NCBI RefSeq assembly: GCF_022179085.1
Contig: NZ_BPQE01000002.1
Coordinates: 222,816 to 286,815 of the forward strand
Source of the DNA: Methylobacterium aerolatum
Lineage (GTDB): Bacteria > Pseudomonadota > Alphaproteobacteria > Rhizobiales > Beijerinckiaceae
Length of the DNA stretch: 64,000 nt
Reading direction: 5' to 3'
In this document: piece after piece, positions 17,046 to 26,565 of the stretch
Layout: the number at the start of each line of letters is the position of its first letter
Numbering within the stretch: position 1 is the first letter of the stretch
The notes under the pieces: generated by a model
The model's database searches: none
What the model was told of the DNA's origin: nothing
The model's input: only the letters and a program-made list of their open reading frames with translations
Position numbers and translations under genes: made by a program

Positions 17046-17960
17046 CTACGCGGGAGGCGCCAAGCCCTCCGCCGCCATGGCCTGCGCCAGGATCCGGGCG
17101 GTTGAGACCAGGGCCGTGACCATCGGCGTCGAGGGATCCCGCCGGGGCGCCACGAGGCCGATCGTGTGGACAAGGTCCGGCGCCGTGATCGGGATGGCGT
17201 GCAGGCCCTCGATGGTGCCCAGGGCATCGACCAGCACCTCCGGCATGATCGAGGCCCAGCGGAGCGTCCGCACGTGGCTGACCAGCACGATCATCGAATT
17301 CGATTCGAGGGTGGCCGCCGGCTCGCCGCCCGCCGCCCGGATCTGCTGATCGATGATGCGGCGGTTCTGCATGTTGGGCGTGAGCAGGCAGAGGGGGACG
17401 CGGCCGGTTTCGGCCCAGGTGATGGAGTCCCGTCCGTCGAAGGGGCCGCCCGCCGCCGTCACGAACCGGTAGCGCTCTTGGTAGAGCGGCACCGAGACCA
17501 CCCGGCCGAGGGGTTCGTTGTCGAGGTAGGTGAGGCCGGCATCGGCCTCCAGGTTCTCGATCAGGGAGAAGATGTCGGCGGAAGTTGCCGACTCGATGGA
17601 CAGCCGCACGTCCGGGTGCCGCTCGCGGTAGGGCGTCGTCAGCCGGGCGACCATCGGCAGGGCGGTGGGGACGGCGGCGATGCGCAGGTGGCCGGTGAGG
17701 CCCCGGCGCAGGCCCGTCACCTCCTCGTGCATGGCGCGCGTATCGGCGACGATGCGCCGGGCCCAGGCCAGCACCCGCTCGCCCTCCGGGGTGAAGCCCT
17801 GGAAGCGCGAGCCGCGCAGGACGAGTTGCACGCCGAAGCGATTCTCGAGCTGCTTCACGCCGGCCGAGAGCGTCTGCTGCGTCACCCCGCAGGCTTCGGC
17901 GGCATGGCCGAAATGCTGCTCGCGGGCCAGCGCGAGCAGGAAGTCGAGCTTGTCGATCAC
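17046..17960 (-). CDS. LysR-family regulator of the formate module (FdsR-like)
   Basis: The 304-residue product has an N-terminal LysR helix-turn-helix (FGHAAEACGVTQQTLSAGVK) and an effector-binding domain. It is the last gene of a minus-strand run: fdsG-fdsB-fdsA-fdsD, MFS transporter, then this gene, 78 bases after the transporter. LysR regulators called FdsR accompany fds operons in Cupriavidus and others, so control of formate dehydrogenase by formate is a reasonable inference. The sequence alone does not prove the ligand. Confidence 0.88.
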   Translation of the reverse strand: MIDKLDFLLALAREQHFGHAAEACGVTQQTLSAGVKQLENRFGVQLVLRGSRFQGFTPEGERVLAWARRIVADTRAMHEEVTGLRRGLTGHLRIAAVPTALPMVARLTTPYRERHPDVRLSIESATSADIFSLIENLEADAGLTYLDNEPLGRVVSVPLYQERYRFVTAAGGPFDGRDSITWAETGRVPLCLLTPNMQNRRIIDQQIRAAGGEPAATLESNSMIVLVSHVRTLRWASIMPEVLVDALGTIEGLHAIPITAPDLVHTIGLVAPRRDPSTPMVTALVSTARILAQAMAAEGLAPPA

Positions 17961-18038
17961 GCGGTCAGTCCCGGCCTGTCGATCGGCCTGACGTAAGCGT
18001 GCGAGGAGGCCGGGACAATCCGGGGGGCCTCCGTCCTG

Positions 18039-19697
18039 TCACCGGAACAGGATCAGCGCCTTCGACAGGGTGATGCCGATGCCCCAGAGGATGGGGATGC
18101 CCACCACCGCCCAGGCCAGCAGCGCCCCGAGGCTGAACCCGCCCCGGCCGATGCCGAAGGAGCCCGAGCTCGCCGGGCGAACGCCCTCCCCTGCGGCGAG
18201 GGCGGCAACCTCCGCGTCCGGCATGAACCAGCGCTTGGCGAGCGGCCGGACCAGCAGGTTGCAGACGAAGCCCGCCGCCAGGAAGCCCGCCAGGATGTAC
18301 ATCGTCCGGCCGTAGAGGTCGGCCCCCTGCACCCCGGCCGCCGCCTGGATCTCCCGGATCTTGGTGACCACGAAGGGACCGACGATGCCGGCCGTGGACC
18401 ACGCGGTGAGCAGCCGCCCGTGGATGGCGCCCACGAACTGGGTGCCGAAGATGTCCGCGAGGTAGGCGGGAATGGTGGCGAAGCCGCCGCCGTACATCGA
18501 CAGGATCACGCAGAAGATGCCCACGAACAGCGCCTGCGCCCCCGCATTCGCCGCGCTCGGGGCGGCGGCGTAGAGCAGCCCGCCGAGGAGGAAGAAGGTG
18601 GCGTAGGTGGCCTTGCGCCCGATCCGGTCCGAGAGGGAGGCCCAGAAGAATCGCCCGAGGATGTTGAAGAGCGAGAGCAGGCCGACGAAGCCCGCCGCGA
18701 TGGCGGCGACCTGCGCCTTCTGCCCGCCGTCGAGGGCCGAGAGCGCCGTGCCCGGCTGGCCGATCAGCGCGCCGCCGAAGATCTCCTGCAGCATCGGCGA
18801 GGCGAGCGCCAGGACGCCGATGCCCGCCGAGACGTTGAGGCAGAGCACCAGCCACAGCATCCAGAACGGGAAGGTCTTGTGCGCGTCCCGGAGGTGGACG
18901 TGCCCCGCCGCGATCATCGCGCTGGAGGAGGTCGGCTGCGTCCAACCCTCCGGCTTCCAGCCGGCGGGGGGAACCCGGTAGCCGAGCGCCCCGGCCGTCA
19001 TGAACAGCAGGTAGCCGATGCCCATCACCGCGAGCGTCGGCCAGACACCCGCGGAATCCGCCGTGCGGAAGGACTTGATCAGGCTGTCGGCCAGCGGCGA
19101 GCCGATCATCGCCCCGCCGCCGAAGCCCATGATCGCCATGCCGGTGGCCATGCCGCGCCGGTCGGGAAACCATTTGATCAGGGTCGAGACCGGAGAGATG
19201 TAGCCGAGACCCAGGCCGATGCCGCCGACGAGCCCCATCCCGAGCCAAACCAGCCAGAGCTGGTGGATGTAGACACCGAGGGCGCCGATCAGGAAGCCGC
19301 CGCCCCAGCACAGGGCCGCCACGAGCCCGGCCTTACGCGGACCCGCCCGCTCCAGCCAACCGCCGAACAGCGCCGCCGACAGGCCGAGCACGACGATGCC
19401 GATGGAGAACACCGTGACGAGGTCGCTGACGCGCCAATCGCAGGTGGTGGTGACGAGGGCGGTCATCACGCCCATGTCGGGGCAGGCCGCCGGCGCGGGC
19501 TGGCCGACCGAGAGTGCCCGGCTCAGCGGCAGCCAGAAGACCGACAGGCCGTAGGCCATGCCGATGCAGAGGTGGATGGCGAGGGCGGCGGGGGGAACGA
19601 GCCAACGGTTGAAACCGGGCTTGGCGATCGTGCGCTCTCGCGTCAGGAAGCCATGCGACACACCGGGCACGACCGCGCCCGCAAGCCCAGCACTCAT
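18039..19697 (-). CDS. OFA-family MFS transporter (oxalate/formate antiporter type)
   Basis: The 552-residue integral membrane protein has about 12 helices. The N-terminal PPAALAIHLCIGMAYGLSVFWLPL and LGLGYISPVSTLIKWFPDRRG are typical of the OFA family. Start ATG 19697 lies behind GGGAGG; 17 upstream in-frame residues have no such support. A loop of about 40 residues after helix 2 (with two cysteines) and a large central loop make it longer than the usual 400-450. Position directly after the formate dehydrogenase operon suggests uptake or exchange of formate, oxalate or a related carboxylate. Confidence 0.88.
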   Translation of the reverse strand: MSAGLAGAVVPGVSHGFLTRERTIAKPGFNRWLVPPAALAIHLCIGMAYGLSVFWLPLSRALSVGQPAPAACPDMGVMTALVTTTCDWRVSDLVTVFSIGIVVLGLSAALFGGWLERAGPRKAGLVAALCWGGGFLIGALGVYIHQLWLVWLGMGLVGGIGLGLGYISPVSTLIKWFPDRRGMATGMAIMGFGGGAMIGSPLADSLIKSFRTADSAGVWPTLAVMGIGYLLFMTAGALGYRVPPAGWKPEGWTQPTSSSAMIAAGHVHLRDAHKTFPFWMLWLVLCLNVSAGIGVLALASPMLQEIFGGALIGQPGTALSALDGGQKAQVAAIAAGFVGLLSLFNILGRFFWASLSDRIGRKATYATFFLLGGLLYAAAPSAANAGAQALFVGIFCVILSMYGGGFATIPAYLADIFGTQFVGAIHGRLLTAWSTAGIVGPFVVTKIREIQAAAGVQGADLYGRTMYILAGFLAAGFVCNLLVRPLAKRWFMPDAEVAALAAGEGVRPASSGSFGIGRGGFSLGALLAWAVVGIPILWGIGITLSKALILFR

Positions 19698-19828
19698 CCG
19701 CAACCTCCCGCAACGGCCTCGTTGATCGGGCCGTAATGCGAAATACACTTAGCGCGGAGGCGCGGGCGCGGCTAGCTGAGGCGAGCCGACCCTCAGATTA
19801 ATCCCTGAGAACCGTCCGATTTTTTCAC

Positions 19829-19859
19829 GGATGCCACCAGGCGATGCTTGGCGGCATCC
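19829..19859 (-). other. Stem-loop just downstream of fdsD
   Basis: GGATGCC (19829-19835) and GGCATCC (19853-19859) pair, with extra CCA/TGG pairing inside. It begins 5 bases after the fdsD stop in the minus direction. A run of Ts lies on the plus side, so in the fds transcript it reads as As; this is not a canonical terminator. It may be an RNA-stability hairpin separating fdsD from the transporter. Confidence 0.45.
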
Positions 19860-19863
19860 TCGT

Positions 19864-20157
19864 TCAACCGGCGTCGCTGGCGCCCTCACCGAGCTTCTGC
19901 GGGTCGCGGGTCGCCGGACGGACCGGGCTTTCGGCCGCCGGCTCGTCCGTATGTAGGGCCCGGCGGACAAGGATGTCCGCCTTGTCGCCGAAACCCGGCA
20001 GGGCCGCCTCGAGCCTGTGGACCATCTTCGGCGTCCAGAACGCCTCGATGTGCTTGTGGATGCCGGCCACCGCCTCCTCCTCCGGGTAGGACCGGAAGAA
20101 GGAGGCGATCTGGTTCGCCATCCGCAGGAGCTTGTCTTCCTGGGTCGCCGCCGCCAT
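19864..20157 (-). CDS. fdsD: Formate dehydrogenase delta subunit
   Basis: The 97-residue product contains LLRMANQIASFFRSYPEEEAV and IHKHIEAFWTPKMV, the conserved core of FdsD. FdsD helps assemble or stabilise the soluble NAD-dependent formate dehydrogenase and is not catalytic. It starts 5 bases after fdsA. The last 25 residues are variable and charged. Confidence 0.93.
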   Translation of the reverse strand: MAAATQEDKLLRMANQIASFFRSYPEEEAVAGIHKHIEAFWTPKMVHRLEAALPGFGDKADILVRRALHTDEPAAESPVRPATRDPQKLGEGASDAG

Positions 20158-20162
20158 CGCGC

Positions 20163-23030
20163 TTACTCCGCCGCTTCCTTGGCCGCACCTTGCGCGATCC
20201 GGGTGAGGGAGAAATCCTCCTCGTAGAACTTCGCCTGCCAGTCGGAGGGCCGGTTAGTCCGCCGCACCTGCACCGCCGTCACCTTGTACTCGGGGCAGTT
20301 GGTCGCCCAGTCCGAATAGTCGGTGGTGATGACGTTGGCGCCGGTCTTGGCGTGGTGGAAGGTCGTGTAGACCACCCCCGGCTGCATCCGCTCGGAGACA
20401 TGGGCCTTCAAGGCGATGTCGCCCGAACGGCTCTCCAGCGAGACGAGATCGCCGTCCACGATGCCGCGCAGTTCGGCATCGAAGGGGTGGATCTCCAGCA
20501 CGTCCTCCTCGTGCCAGCGCGAGTTCTCGGTCCGCCGGGTCTGCGCGCCGACATTGTACTGGGACAGGATGCGGCCCGTGGTGAGGATGAGCGGGAACTT
20601 CGCCCCCGTCCGCTCCTCGGTCGGCACGAACTCGGTAATCATGAACCGGCCCTTGCCGCGCACGAACCGGTCGACGTGCATCATCGGGGTGCCGAGCGGC
20701 GCCTTCTCGTTGCACGGCCACTGGATCGAGCCGAGTTCGTCGAGCTTGGCGTAGGACACGCCGGTGAAGCTCGGGGTGAGGCTCGCGATCTCAGCCATGA
20801 TCTCGGACGGGTGGCTGTAGTTCATCTCGTAGCCGAGCGCCTTGGCGAGAAGGATGGTGCCCTCCCAATCGCCGTAGCCCCCCATCGGCGGCATCACCTT
20901 GCGCACGCGGCTGATGCGCCGCTCTGCATTGGTGAAGGTCCCGTCCTTTTCGAGGAACGAGGCGCCCGGCAGGAAGACGTGGGCGTATTTCGCCGTCTCG
21001 TTCAGGAAGATGTCCTGAATGACGATGCACTCCATCGCCATCAGACCCGCCGTCACGTGGTGCGTATCGGGGTCGGACTGGGCGATGTCCTCGCCCTGAA
21101 TGTACATGCCCTTGAACGAGCCATCGACGGCCTCGTCCAGCATGTTGGTGATGCGAAGGCCCGGCGCGTTGTCGAGCTTGGCGCCCCACAGGGCCTCGAA
21201 GCTCTCGCGGGTGGCATCGTCCGAGACGTGGCGGTAGCCGGTGAGCTCGTGCGGGAACGAGCCCATGTCGCAGGAGCCCTGAACGTTGTTCTGGCCACGG
21301 AGCGGGTTCACGCCCGCGCCGAGCTTGCCGATGTTACCGGTGGCCATGGCGATGTTGGCCATGCCCATCACCATGGTCGAGCCCTGGCTGTGCTCGGTGA
21401 CGCCAAGCCCGTAGTAGATGCCGGCCGCGCCGCCCTTGGCGTAGAGCCGCGCCGCGCCGCGCACGGCCTCGGGGTCGAGGCCGGTGAACTGCTGCTGGTT
21501 CTCCGGGGAGTGTCGCTCTTCGGCGACGAAGCGCGCCCAGGATTCGAACTCCGGCAGGTCGCAGCGCTCGCGCACATACGCCTCGTCGATCAGCCCTTCC
21601 GTGACGATGACGTGGGCCATCGAGTTGATGAAGGCGACGTTGGAGCCCGGCTTCAACGGCAGGTGGAAATCCGCCTTGATGTGGGGCGACTTCACGAGGT
21701 CGATCTTGCGGGGATCGGCCACGATGAGCTTGGCGCCCTGGCGCAGGCGCTTCTTCATCCGCGAGCCGAAGACCGGGTGGCCGTCGGTCGGGTTGGCGCC
21801 GATCACGAGGATCACGTCCGAATCCTCGACGGACTTGAAGTCCTGCGTGCCGGCCGAGGTGCCGAGCGTGGACATCAGGCCGTAGCCGGTCGGCGAGTGG
21901 CAGACCCGGGCGCAGGTGTCGACGTTGTTGTTGCCGAAGGCGGCACGGACCAGCTTCTGGACGAGATAGGCCTCCTCGTTCGTGCAGCGGGATGAGGTGA
22001 TGCCGCCGACGGAGTCCTTGCCGTACTTGGCCTGGATGCGCTTGAACTCGGAGGCGGCGCGATTGATCGCCTCCTCCCAGGACACTTCACGCCACGGATC
22101 CGTGATCTTCTCGCGGATCATCGGCTTGGTGATGCGGTCCTTGTGGGTGGCGTAGCCGTAGGCGAAACGGCCCTTCACGCAGGAATGGCCCTCATTGGCC
22201 TTGCCGCCCTTGTAGGGGACCATGCGCACCACGCGGGTGCCCTGCATCTCCGCCTTGAACGAGCAGCCGACGCCGCAATAGGCGCAGGTGGTGACCTCCG
22301 CGTGCTCGGGCTGGCCGAACTCGTGGATCGTCTTTTCCTGGAGCGTCGCGGTCGGGCAGGCCTGAACGCAGGCGCCGCAGGACACGCACTCGGATTCCAT
22401 GAAGTTTGTCGGCCCGGCGGCAACGCGGCTGTCGAAGCCCCGGCCTTCGATGGTCAAGGCGAAGGTGCCCTGCACCTCCTCGCAGGCGCGCACGCAGCGG
22501 TTGCAGACGATGCACTTCGACGGGTCGTAGGTGAAGTACGGGTTCGACTCGTCCTTCGGCAGGTACTTCTCGGCGGTCGGCTCCACGTGGTTGTCGCCGT
22601 CGTAGCCGTAGCGCACGTCGCGCAGGCCAACGACGCCGGCCATGTCCTGCAACTCGCAGTCGCCGTTGGCGGCGCAGGTCAGGCAGGTCAGCGGGTGATC
22701 GGAGATGTACAGCTCCATCACGCCCTTGCGGAGCTTGGCGAGCTTGTTGGTCTGCGTGCGCACGACCATGCCGTTCTCGGCGGGCGTGGTGCAGGAGGCC
22801 GGGGTGCCGCGGCGTCCCTCGATCTCCACGAGGCAGAGGCGGCACGAGCCGAAGGGCTCGAGGGAATCGGTGGCGCAGAGCTTGGGGATCTGCGTCCCGG
22901 CCATCGTGGACGCGGCCATGACGGAGGTGCCGGCCGGGACCGTGACCTCCATGCCGTCGATGGTCAGGGTGACGGTCTGCTCGGCGACCCGGATCGGGGT
23001 GCCGTAGTCGATCTCTTTGATGAGGGCCAT
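20163..23030 (-). CDS. fdsA: NAD-dependent formate dehydrogenase alpha (catalytic) subunit
   Basis: The 955-residue catalytic subunit oxidizes formate to CO2. The N-terminal NuoG-like part holds a [2Fe-2S] cluster (FGSCRLCLVEIEG), a His-ligated cluster (HPLTCLTCAANGDC) and two ferredoxin clusters (CIVCNRCVRAC, CVSCGACVQAC). The molybdopterin part begins with CAYCGVGC and carries the active-site cysteine in CARVCHSPTGYG; it is Cys, not selenocysteine. The metal is Mo or W bis-MGD, which the sequence does not decide. Length and order match Fds enzymes and Methylorubrum Fdh2. Confidence 0.97.
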   Translation of the reverse strand: MALIKEIDYGTPIRVAEQTVTLTIDGMEVTVPAGTSVMAASTMAGTQIPKLCATDSLEPFGSCRLCLVEIEGRRGTPASCTTPAENGMVVRTQTNKLAKLRKGVMELYISDHPLTCLTCAANGDCELQDMAGVVGLRDVRYGYDGDNHVEPTAEKYLPKDESNPYFTYDPSKCIVCNRCVRACEEVQGTFALTIEGRGFDSRVAAGPTNFMESECVSCGACVQACPTATLQEKTIHEFGQPEHAEVTTCAYCGVGCSFKAEMQGTRVVRMVPYKGGKANEGHSCVKGRFAYGYATHKDRITKPMIREKITDPWREVSWEEAINRAASEFKRIQAKYGKDSVGGITSSRCTNEEAYLVQKLVRAAFGNNNVDTCARVCHSPTGYGLMSTLGTSAGTQDFKSVEDSDVILVIGANPTDGHPVFGSRMKKRLRQGAKLIVADPRKIDLVKSPHIKADFHLPLKPGSNVAFINSMAHVIVTEGLIDEAYVRERCDLPEFESWARFVAEERHSPENQQQFTGLDPEAVRGAARLYAKGGAAGIYYGLGVTEHSQGSTMVMGMANIAMATGNIGKLGAGVNPLRGQNNVQGSCDMGSFPHELTGYRHVSDDATRESFEALWGAKLDNAPGLRITNMLDEAVDGSFKGMYIQGEDIAQSDPDTHHVTAGLMAMECIVIQDIFLNETAKYAHVFLPGASFLEKDGTFTNAERRISRVRKVMPPMGGYGDWEGTILLAKALGYEMNYSHPSEIMAEIASLTPSFTGVSYAKLDELGSIQWPCNEKAPLGTPMMHVDRFVRGKGRFMITEFVPTEERTGAKFPLILTTGRILSQYNVGAQTRRTENSRWHEEDVLEIHPFDAELRGIVDGDLVSLESRSGDIALKAHVSERMQPGVVYTTFHHAKTGANVITTDYSDWATNCPEYKVTAVQVRRTNRPSDWQAKFYEEDFSLTRIAQGAAKEAAE

Positions 23031-23040
23031 CGGAGCCTCC

Positions 23041-24600
23041 TCACTCAGCCGCAGCCGGGAGATCCCCGGCGCGCCTGAAATCCTCGGGGAAATGGGTGAT
23101 GGCGCTCATCACGGGCATCGGCGTCAGGCCGCCCATGGCGCAGAGCGAGCCGTCGGTCATGACCTCGCAGAGGTCCTCGACGAGCTTCAGGTTCGCCTCC
23201 GGCCGGATGCCGGCGATCACCTTGTCCATGGTCTCGACGCCGCGCGTCGCGCCGATGCGGCAGGGCGTGCACTTGCCGCACGATTCGGTGGCGCAGAACT
23301 CGAAGGCGAAGCGGGCCTGGGCCGCCATGTCGACGGTGTCGTCGAACACGACGATGCCGCCGTGGCCGACGAGGCCCTTTTGGGCCGCCATCGCCTCGTA
23401 ATCGAGGGGCGTGTCGAGCAGGTGATCGGGGAAGTAGGCGCCAAGCGGCCCGCCGACCTGCACGGCCCGGACCGGACGGCCCGAGCGGGTGCCGCCGCCA
23501 TACTCCTCGATCACCTCGCGGAGCGTGATGCCGAAGGCCAGCTCGATCAGGCCGCCATGCTTGATGTTGCCCGCGAGCTGGATCGGCAGGGTGCCGAGCG
23601 ACCTGCCCATGCCGTAGTCGGCGTAGGCCTTGGCGCCGTTCTCCAGAATCCACGGCACGGCCGTGAACGTCATGACGTTGTTGACGAGCGTCGGCTTCCC
23701 CAGGAACCCCTTCAGGGCCGGGATCGGGGGCTTCGCCCGCACGATGCCGCGCTTGCCCTCGAGGCTCTCCAGCAGCGAGGTCTCCTCGCCGCAGATATAG
23801 GCACCGGCGCCGAGGCGAACCTCCAGATGGAAGGTCTTGCCGGAGCCGAGGATGTTCTCGCCCAGCACCCCGGCCTTCACGCCGTTGACGATGGCCTCCT
23901 TCAGGGTTTCGAACGCCTGGGGATATTCGGAGCGCAGGTAGATGTACCCCCGAGTGGCCCCCGTCGCGACGGCGGCGATGGTCATGCCCTCGATGAGGTT
24001 GAAGGGGTCGCCCTCCATCATCATCCGGTCGGCGAAGGTGCCGGAATCGCCCTCGTCGGCGTTGCAGACGACGTATTTCTGCTCGCTCTTGGCGAGCATC
24101 ACCGTGTTCCACTTGATGCCCGCCGGGAAGCCGGCGCCACCGCGCCCGCGCAGGCCCGACTCGCGCACCGCCGCGACGATGCCCTCGGCATCGAGCTTCA
24201 GCGCGTTTTCCAGGCCGCGATAGCCGCCATGCGCCCGGTAATCCTCGACGGAGACCGGATCGATCACGCCGCAGCGGTGGAAGGTGAGGCGCTGCTGCTT
24301 GGCGAGGAAGGGAATTGTTTCGGGATCACCCAAGCGGAGAGCGTGGTCGCCGCCCGTGGTCAGCCCGGCATCGAGGAGGTCATCCACGTCCTTCAGGGTC
24401 ACGGGCCCGTAGGCGACGCGCCCCTCTTTCGTGGCGACCTCGACCATCGGCTCCAGCCAGAACAGGCCGCGGGAGCCGGTGCGCACGATGGTGACGTCGA
24501 GCCCGCGCCGCTCGGCGCCCGCGAACAGCGCGCGGGCGACCTTGTTGGCGCCGAGACCCAGGGCCACGGCATCGCGGGGGATGTACAGGGTGACGCTCAC
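23041..24600 (-). CDS. fdsB: Formate dehydrogenase beta subunit (NADH-binding, NuoF-like)
   Basis: The 519-residue subunit transfers electrons from the Fe-S relay through FMN to NAD+. It has an N-terminal thioredoxin-like region, then the nucleotide/FMN-binding motif GLRGRGGAGFPAG, GDEGDSGTF-like CNADEGDSGTFADR, and near the C-terminus the [4Fe-4S] motif ESCGKCTPCRIGA. GTG 24600 overlaps the fdsG stop (GTGA), so the two are coupled. The fdsA start follows 10 bases after its stop. Confidence 0.96.
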   Translation of the reverse strand: MSVTLYIPRDAVALGLGANKVARALFAGAERRGLDVTIVRTGSRGLFWLEPMVEVATKEGRVAYGPVTLKDVDDLLDAGLTTGGDHALRLGDPETIPFLAKQQRLTFHRCGVIDPVSVEDYRAHGGYRGLENALKLDAEGIVAAVRESGLRGRGGAGFPAGIKWNTVMLAKSEQKYVVCNADEGDSGTFADRMMMEGDPFNLIEGMTIAAVATGATRGYIYLRSEYPQAFETLKEAIVNGVKAGVLGENILGSGKTFHLEVRLGAGAYICGEETSLLESLEGKRGIVRAKPPIPALKGFLGKPTLVNNVMTFTAVPWILENGAKAYADYGMGRSLGTLPIQLAGNIKHGGLIELAFGITLREVIEEYGGGTRSGRPVRAVQVGGPLGAYFPDHLLDTPLDYEAMAAQKGLVGHGGIVVFDDTVDMAAQARFAFEFCATESCGKCTPCRIGATRGVETMDKVIAGIRPEANLKLVEDLCEVMTDGSLCAMGGLTPMPVMSAITHFPEDFRRAGDLPAAAE

Positions 24601-25073
24601 TGGCGAACCTCCGTCAGGGCGGCTTCGAGGGCGTCGGCGGTGAGATGCGCGACGGGCTCGCCGTCGACGAGCGCGGCCGGACCGTTGGCGCAGAGGCCGA
24701 GGCAATAGACCGGCTCGACATGGGCCGAGCCGTCCTTGGCCGTCCCGTGCCAGTCACAACCGAGACGGCCCAGGATCTCCCGGTGCAGGGCGTCCGAGCC
24801 CATGGCCTGGCAGGCCTCGGCGCGGCACAGCTTCACCTCGTGGCGGCCGGTGGCCGGCGCCTTGCGGAAGTCGTGGTAGAAGCTGACGCACCCGAACACC
24901 TCGGCGTTCGAGATGTTCAGGGCATCAGCGATCAGCGGGATGGCGCCGGAATCTACGTAGCCGAAGGTTTCCTGCAACGCATGCAGGATCGGCAGCGTTG
25001 CCCCCTCGAGGTGGACGTGGTCGGCGATGATGCCCGAGGCCCGCTCGGCGCTCCAGGGCTCGTGACGCAGCAT
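24597..25073 (-). CDS. fdsG: Formate dehydrogenase gamma subunit (NuoE-like)
   Basis: The 158-residue protein binds one [2Fe-2S] cluster through CRAEAC and CLGLC, as in NuoE. It is the first gene of the fdsGBAD operon and forms the diaphorase part with FdsB. The N-terminal region ATLPILHALQETFGYVD is the conserved helical domain. The operon promoter must lie in the 260-bp gap upstream, which carries two inverted repeats. Confidence 0.95.
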   Translation of the reverse strand: MLRHEPWSAERASGIIADHVHLEGATLPILHALQETFGYVDSGAIPLIADALNISNAEVFGCVSFYHDFRKAPATGRHEVKLCRAEACQAMGSDALHREILGRLGCDWHGTAKDGSAHVEPVYCLGLCANGPAALVDGEPVAHLTADALEAALTEVRQ

Positions 25074-25091
25074 GAAACTTTCCTGCCCAGT

Positions 25092-25179
25092 CTGTTCCTT
25101 TTCTAAGCTCGAAGAGGAACAGAATTGCAGGTGCGCATCAATCGCGCAGTCCGGTCGCCTGACAAAGATCCTCTGTCAG
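25092..25179 (-). promoter_or_regulatory. fds operon upstream region with two inverted repeats
   Basis: Two dyads lie upstream of fdsG in the 260-bp gap 25074-25333. The first pairs CTGTTCC (25092-25098) with GGAACAG (25116-25122) and contains a T-N11-A arrangement. The second pairs CTGACA (25159-25164) with TGTCAG (25174-25179). Both are candidate operators, for example for the LysR regulator at 17046 or another formate-responsive activator. The promoter position itself is inferred. Confidence 0.5.
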
Positions 25180-25333
25180 ACTGTTACCATGCGGACGTCT
25201 TATTGGGGCACTTGTCCGCCCGCGGCATTCGTTAACGCTGTACCGCCGGTATCATGGGCGACCGGCATCCGATGCGATTCGACAGGGGAAACCCGTCGAA
25301 CTCCCGACGACGCCATGAACAAAAGTGCAGCTT

Positions 25334-25990
25334 TTAGAACTCCATATCGAGTTCTTCGATCTCCTCCGGTTCCTGCGCCGCCTCCTCGGCCCACTCGACC
25401 ATGAGCGGCCAATGCAGGATCGTGTCGCGGTACGCGGCGGCGGCGGGCGGCAGTTTCACGTCGTAGGTCCGGAAGCGGGTGCAGACCGGCGCGAACATCG
25501 CATCTGCAAGGCAGGGTTGCGATCCGAACAGGTAAGGCCCCTCGTAGCGGTCCAGGCAATCGTCGAAGATCGTGATGATGCGCTCGATATCCGCCTTCGC
25601 GCCGTTGAACAGCCGGAAGCCCGGATGGAACGCCTTCAGGTTCATCGGCAGGGCCGAGCGCAGGTTCACGAAGCCGGAATGCATCTCTCCGGCAATGGAA
25701 TAGCAATGCGCCCGCTCGGCCCGGTCCCGGGGCAGCAGGCCCGCCTCGGGAAAGGTTTCGCTGAGGTAGGCGGCGATCGCGAAGGTGTCCCACACCACCA
25801 CGTCCCCGTGCCGCAACCGCGGGACGAGGAAGGAGGGCGAGAGGTGCAGCAATTCGGCCCGGCTCGTCGAGTCGGTGCCCGACAGCACCTCCGTCGAGAA
25901 GTCGAGCCCGGCCATGCGGCAGACGAGCCAGCCCCGCAGCGACCACGAGGAATAATTACGGCTGGAGATGGTCAGGGTCGTGGCGTTCAT
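25334..25990 (-). CDS. Glutathione S-transferase family protein
   Basis: The 218-residue protein has a GST N-terminal domain (ISSRNYSSWSLRGWLVCRMAG, SFLVPRLRHGDVVVWDTFAI) and a helical C-terminal domain with LADAMFAPVCTRF. The SSRNYSSWSLR start resembles the bacterial GST group often annotated YfcF-like. ATG 25990 follows GGAGGGG. It lies upstream of the fds promoter, on the same strand but 260 bp away, so it is probably a separate transcript. Confidence 0.9.
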   Translation of the reverse strand: MNATTLTISSRNYSSWSLRGWLVCRMAGLDFSTEVLSGTDSTSRAELLHLSPSFLVPRLRHGDVVVWDTFAIAAYLSETFPEAGLLPRDRAERAHCYSIAGEMHSGFVNLRSALPMNLKAFHPGFRLFNGAKADIERIITIFDDCLDRYEGPYLFGSQPCLADAMFAPVCTRFRTYDVKLPPAAAAYRDTILHWPLMVEWAEEAAQEPEEIEELDMEF

Positions 25991-26079
25991 CGTCCCCTCC
26001 GGCATGGCACCGATCCGGCCTCCTGATCCAAATCCCGTGCCGCGCGTCGGCCGGCGAATCGGGCTGGCGTGCCGGAAGC

Positions 26080-26565
26080 CTACTCCCGGCGCAGCAGCGC
26101 CGCGACCTCCGCCTCCTCGGACGCCGACAGGTGCTGCGCGGCGGCGGGCCGACGGCGGCGGGCCAACCGCCAGATCCCGAGGGCGCCGAGCAGCACGGCG
26201 AGCGCCGGAGTCAACCACAAGATCAGGGTGTGGGCGGCGAAGACCGGTCGCAGGAGCACGAACTCGCCGTACCGGGCGACGATGTAGCTCTTCACCGCCG
26301 CGTCGCTGTCACCCTTTTCCAGGCGGTCCCGCACCAGCAGGCGCAGGTCCTTGGCCAGCGGCGCGTCGGAATCGTCGATGGATTGGTTCTGGCAGACGAG
26401 GCAGCGCAATTCCTCGGAGATTTCCCGCGCCCGGTGCTCCAGGGCGGGGTCCTTCAGCACCTCGCTCGGCTGGACGGCTTGGGCCGGGAGCGGCGCAAGA
26501 AGGAGCACGGCCAGAACCAGCCCGGACCACCTCCGCCCGCCCGTGATAGGCCGGACGGCGCTCAT
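26080..26565 (-). CDS. ccmH: Cytochrome c maturation protein CcmH/CycL
   Basis: The 161-residue protein has a signal peptide ([15 protein letters not shown]), the redox motif [11 protein letters not shown], and a C-terminal membrane helix ([18 protein letters not shown]). It reduces apocytochrome c cysteines in the periplasm before heme attachment. Its ATG overlaps the ccmF stop (ATGA). It is the last gene of the operon ccmI-ccmE-ccmF-ccmH. Confidence 0.95.
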   Translation of the reverse strand: MSAVRPITGGRRWSGLVLAVLLLAPLPAQAVQPSEVLKDPALEHRAREISEELRCLVCQNQSIDDSDAPLAKDLRLLVRDRLEKGDSDAAVKSYIVARYGEFVLLRPVFAAHTLILWLTPALAVLLGALGIWRLARRRRPAAAQHLSASEEAEVAALLRRE

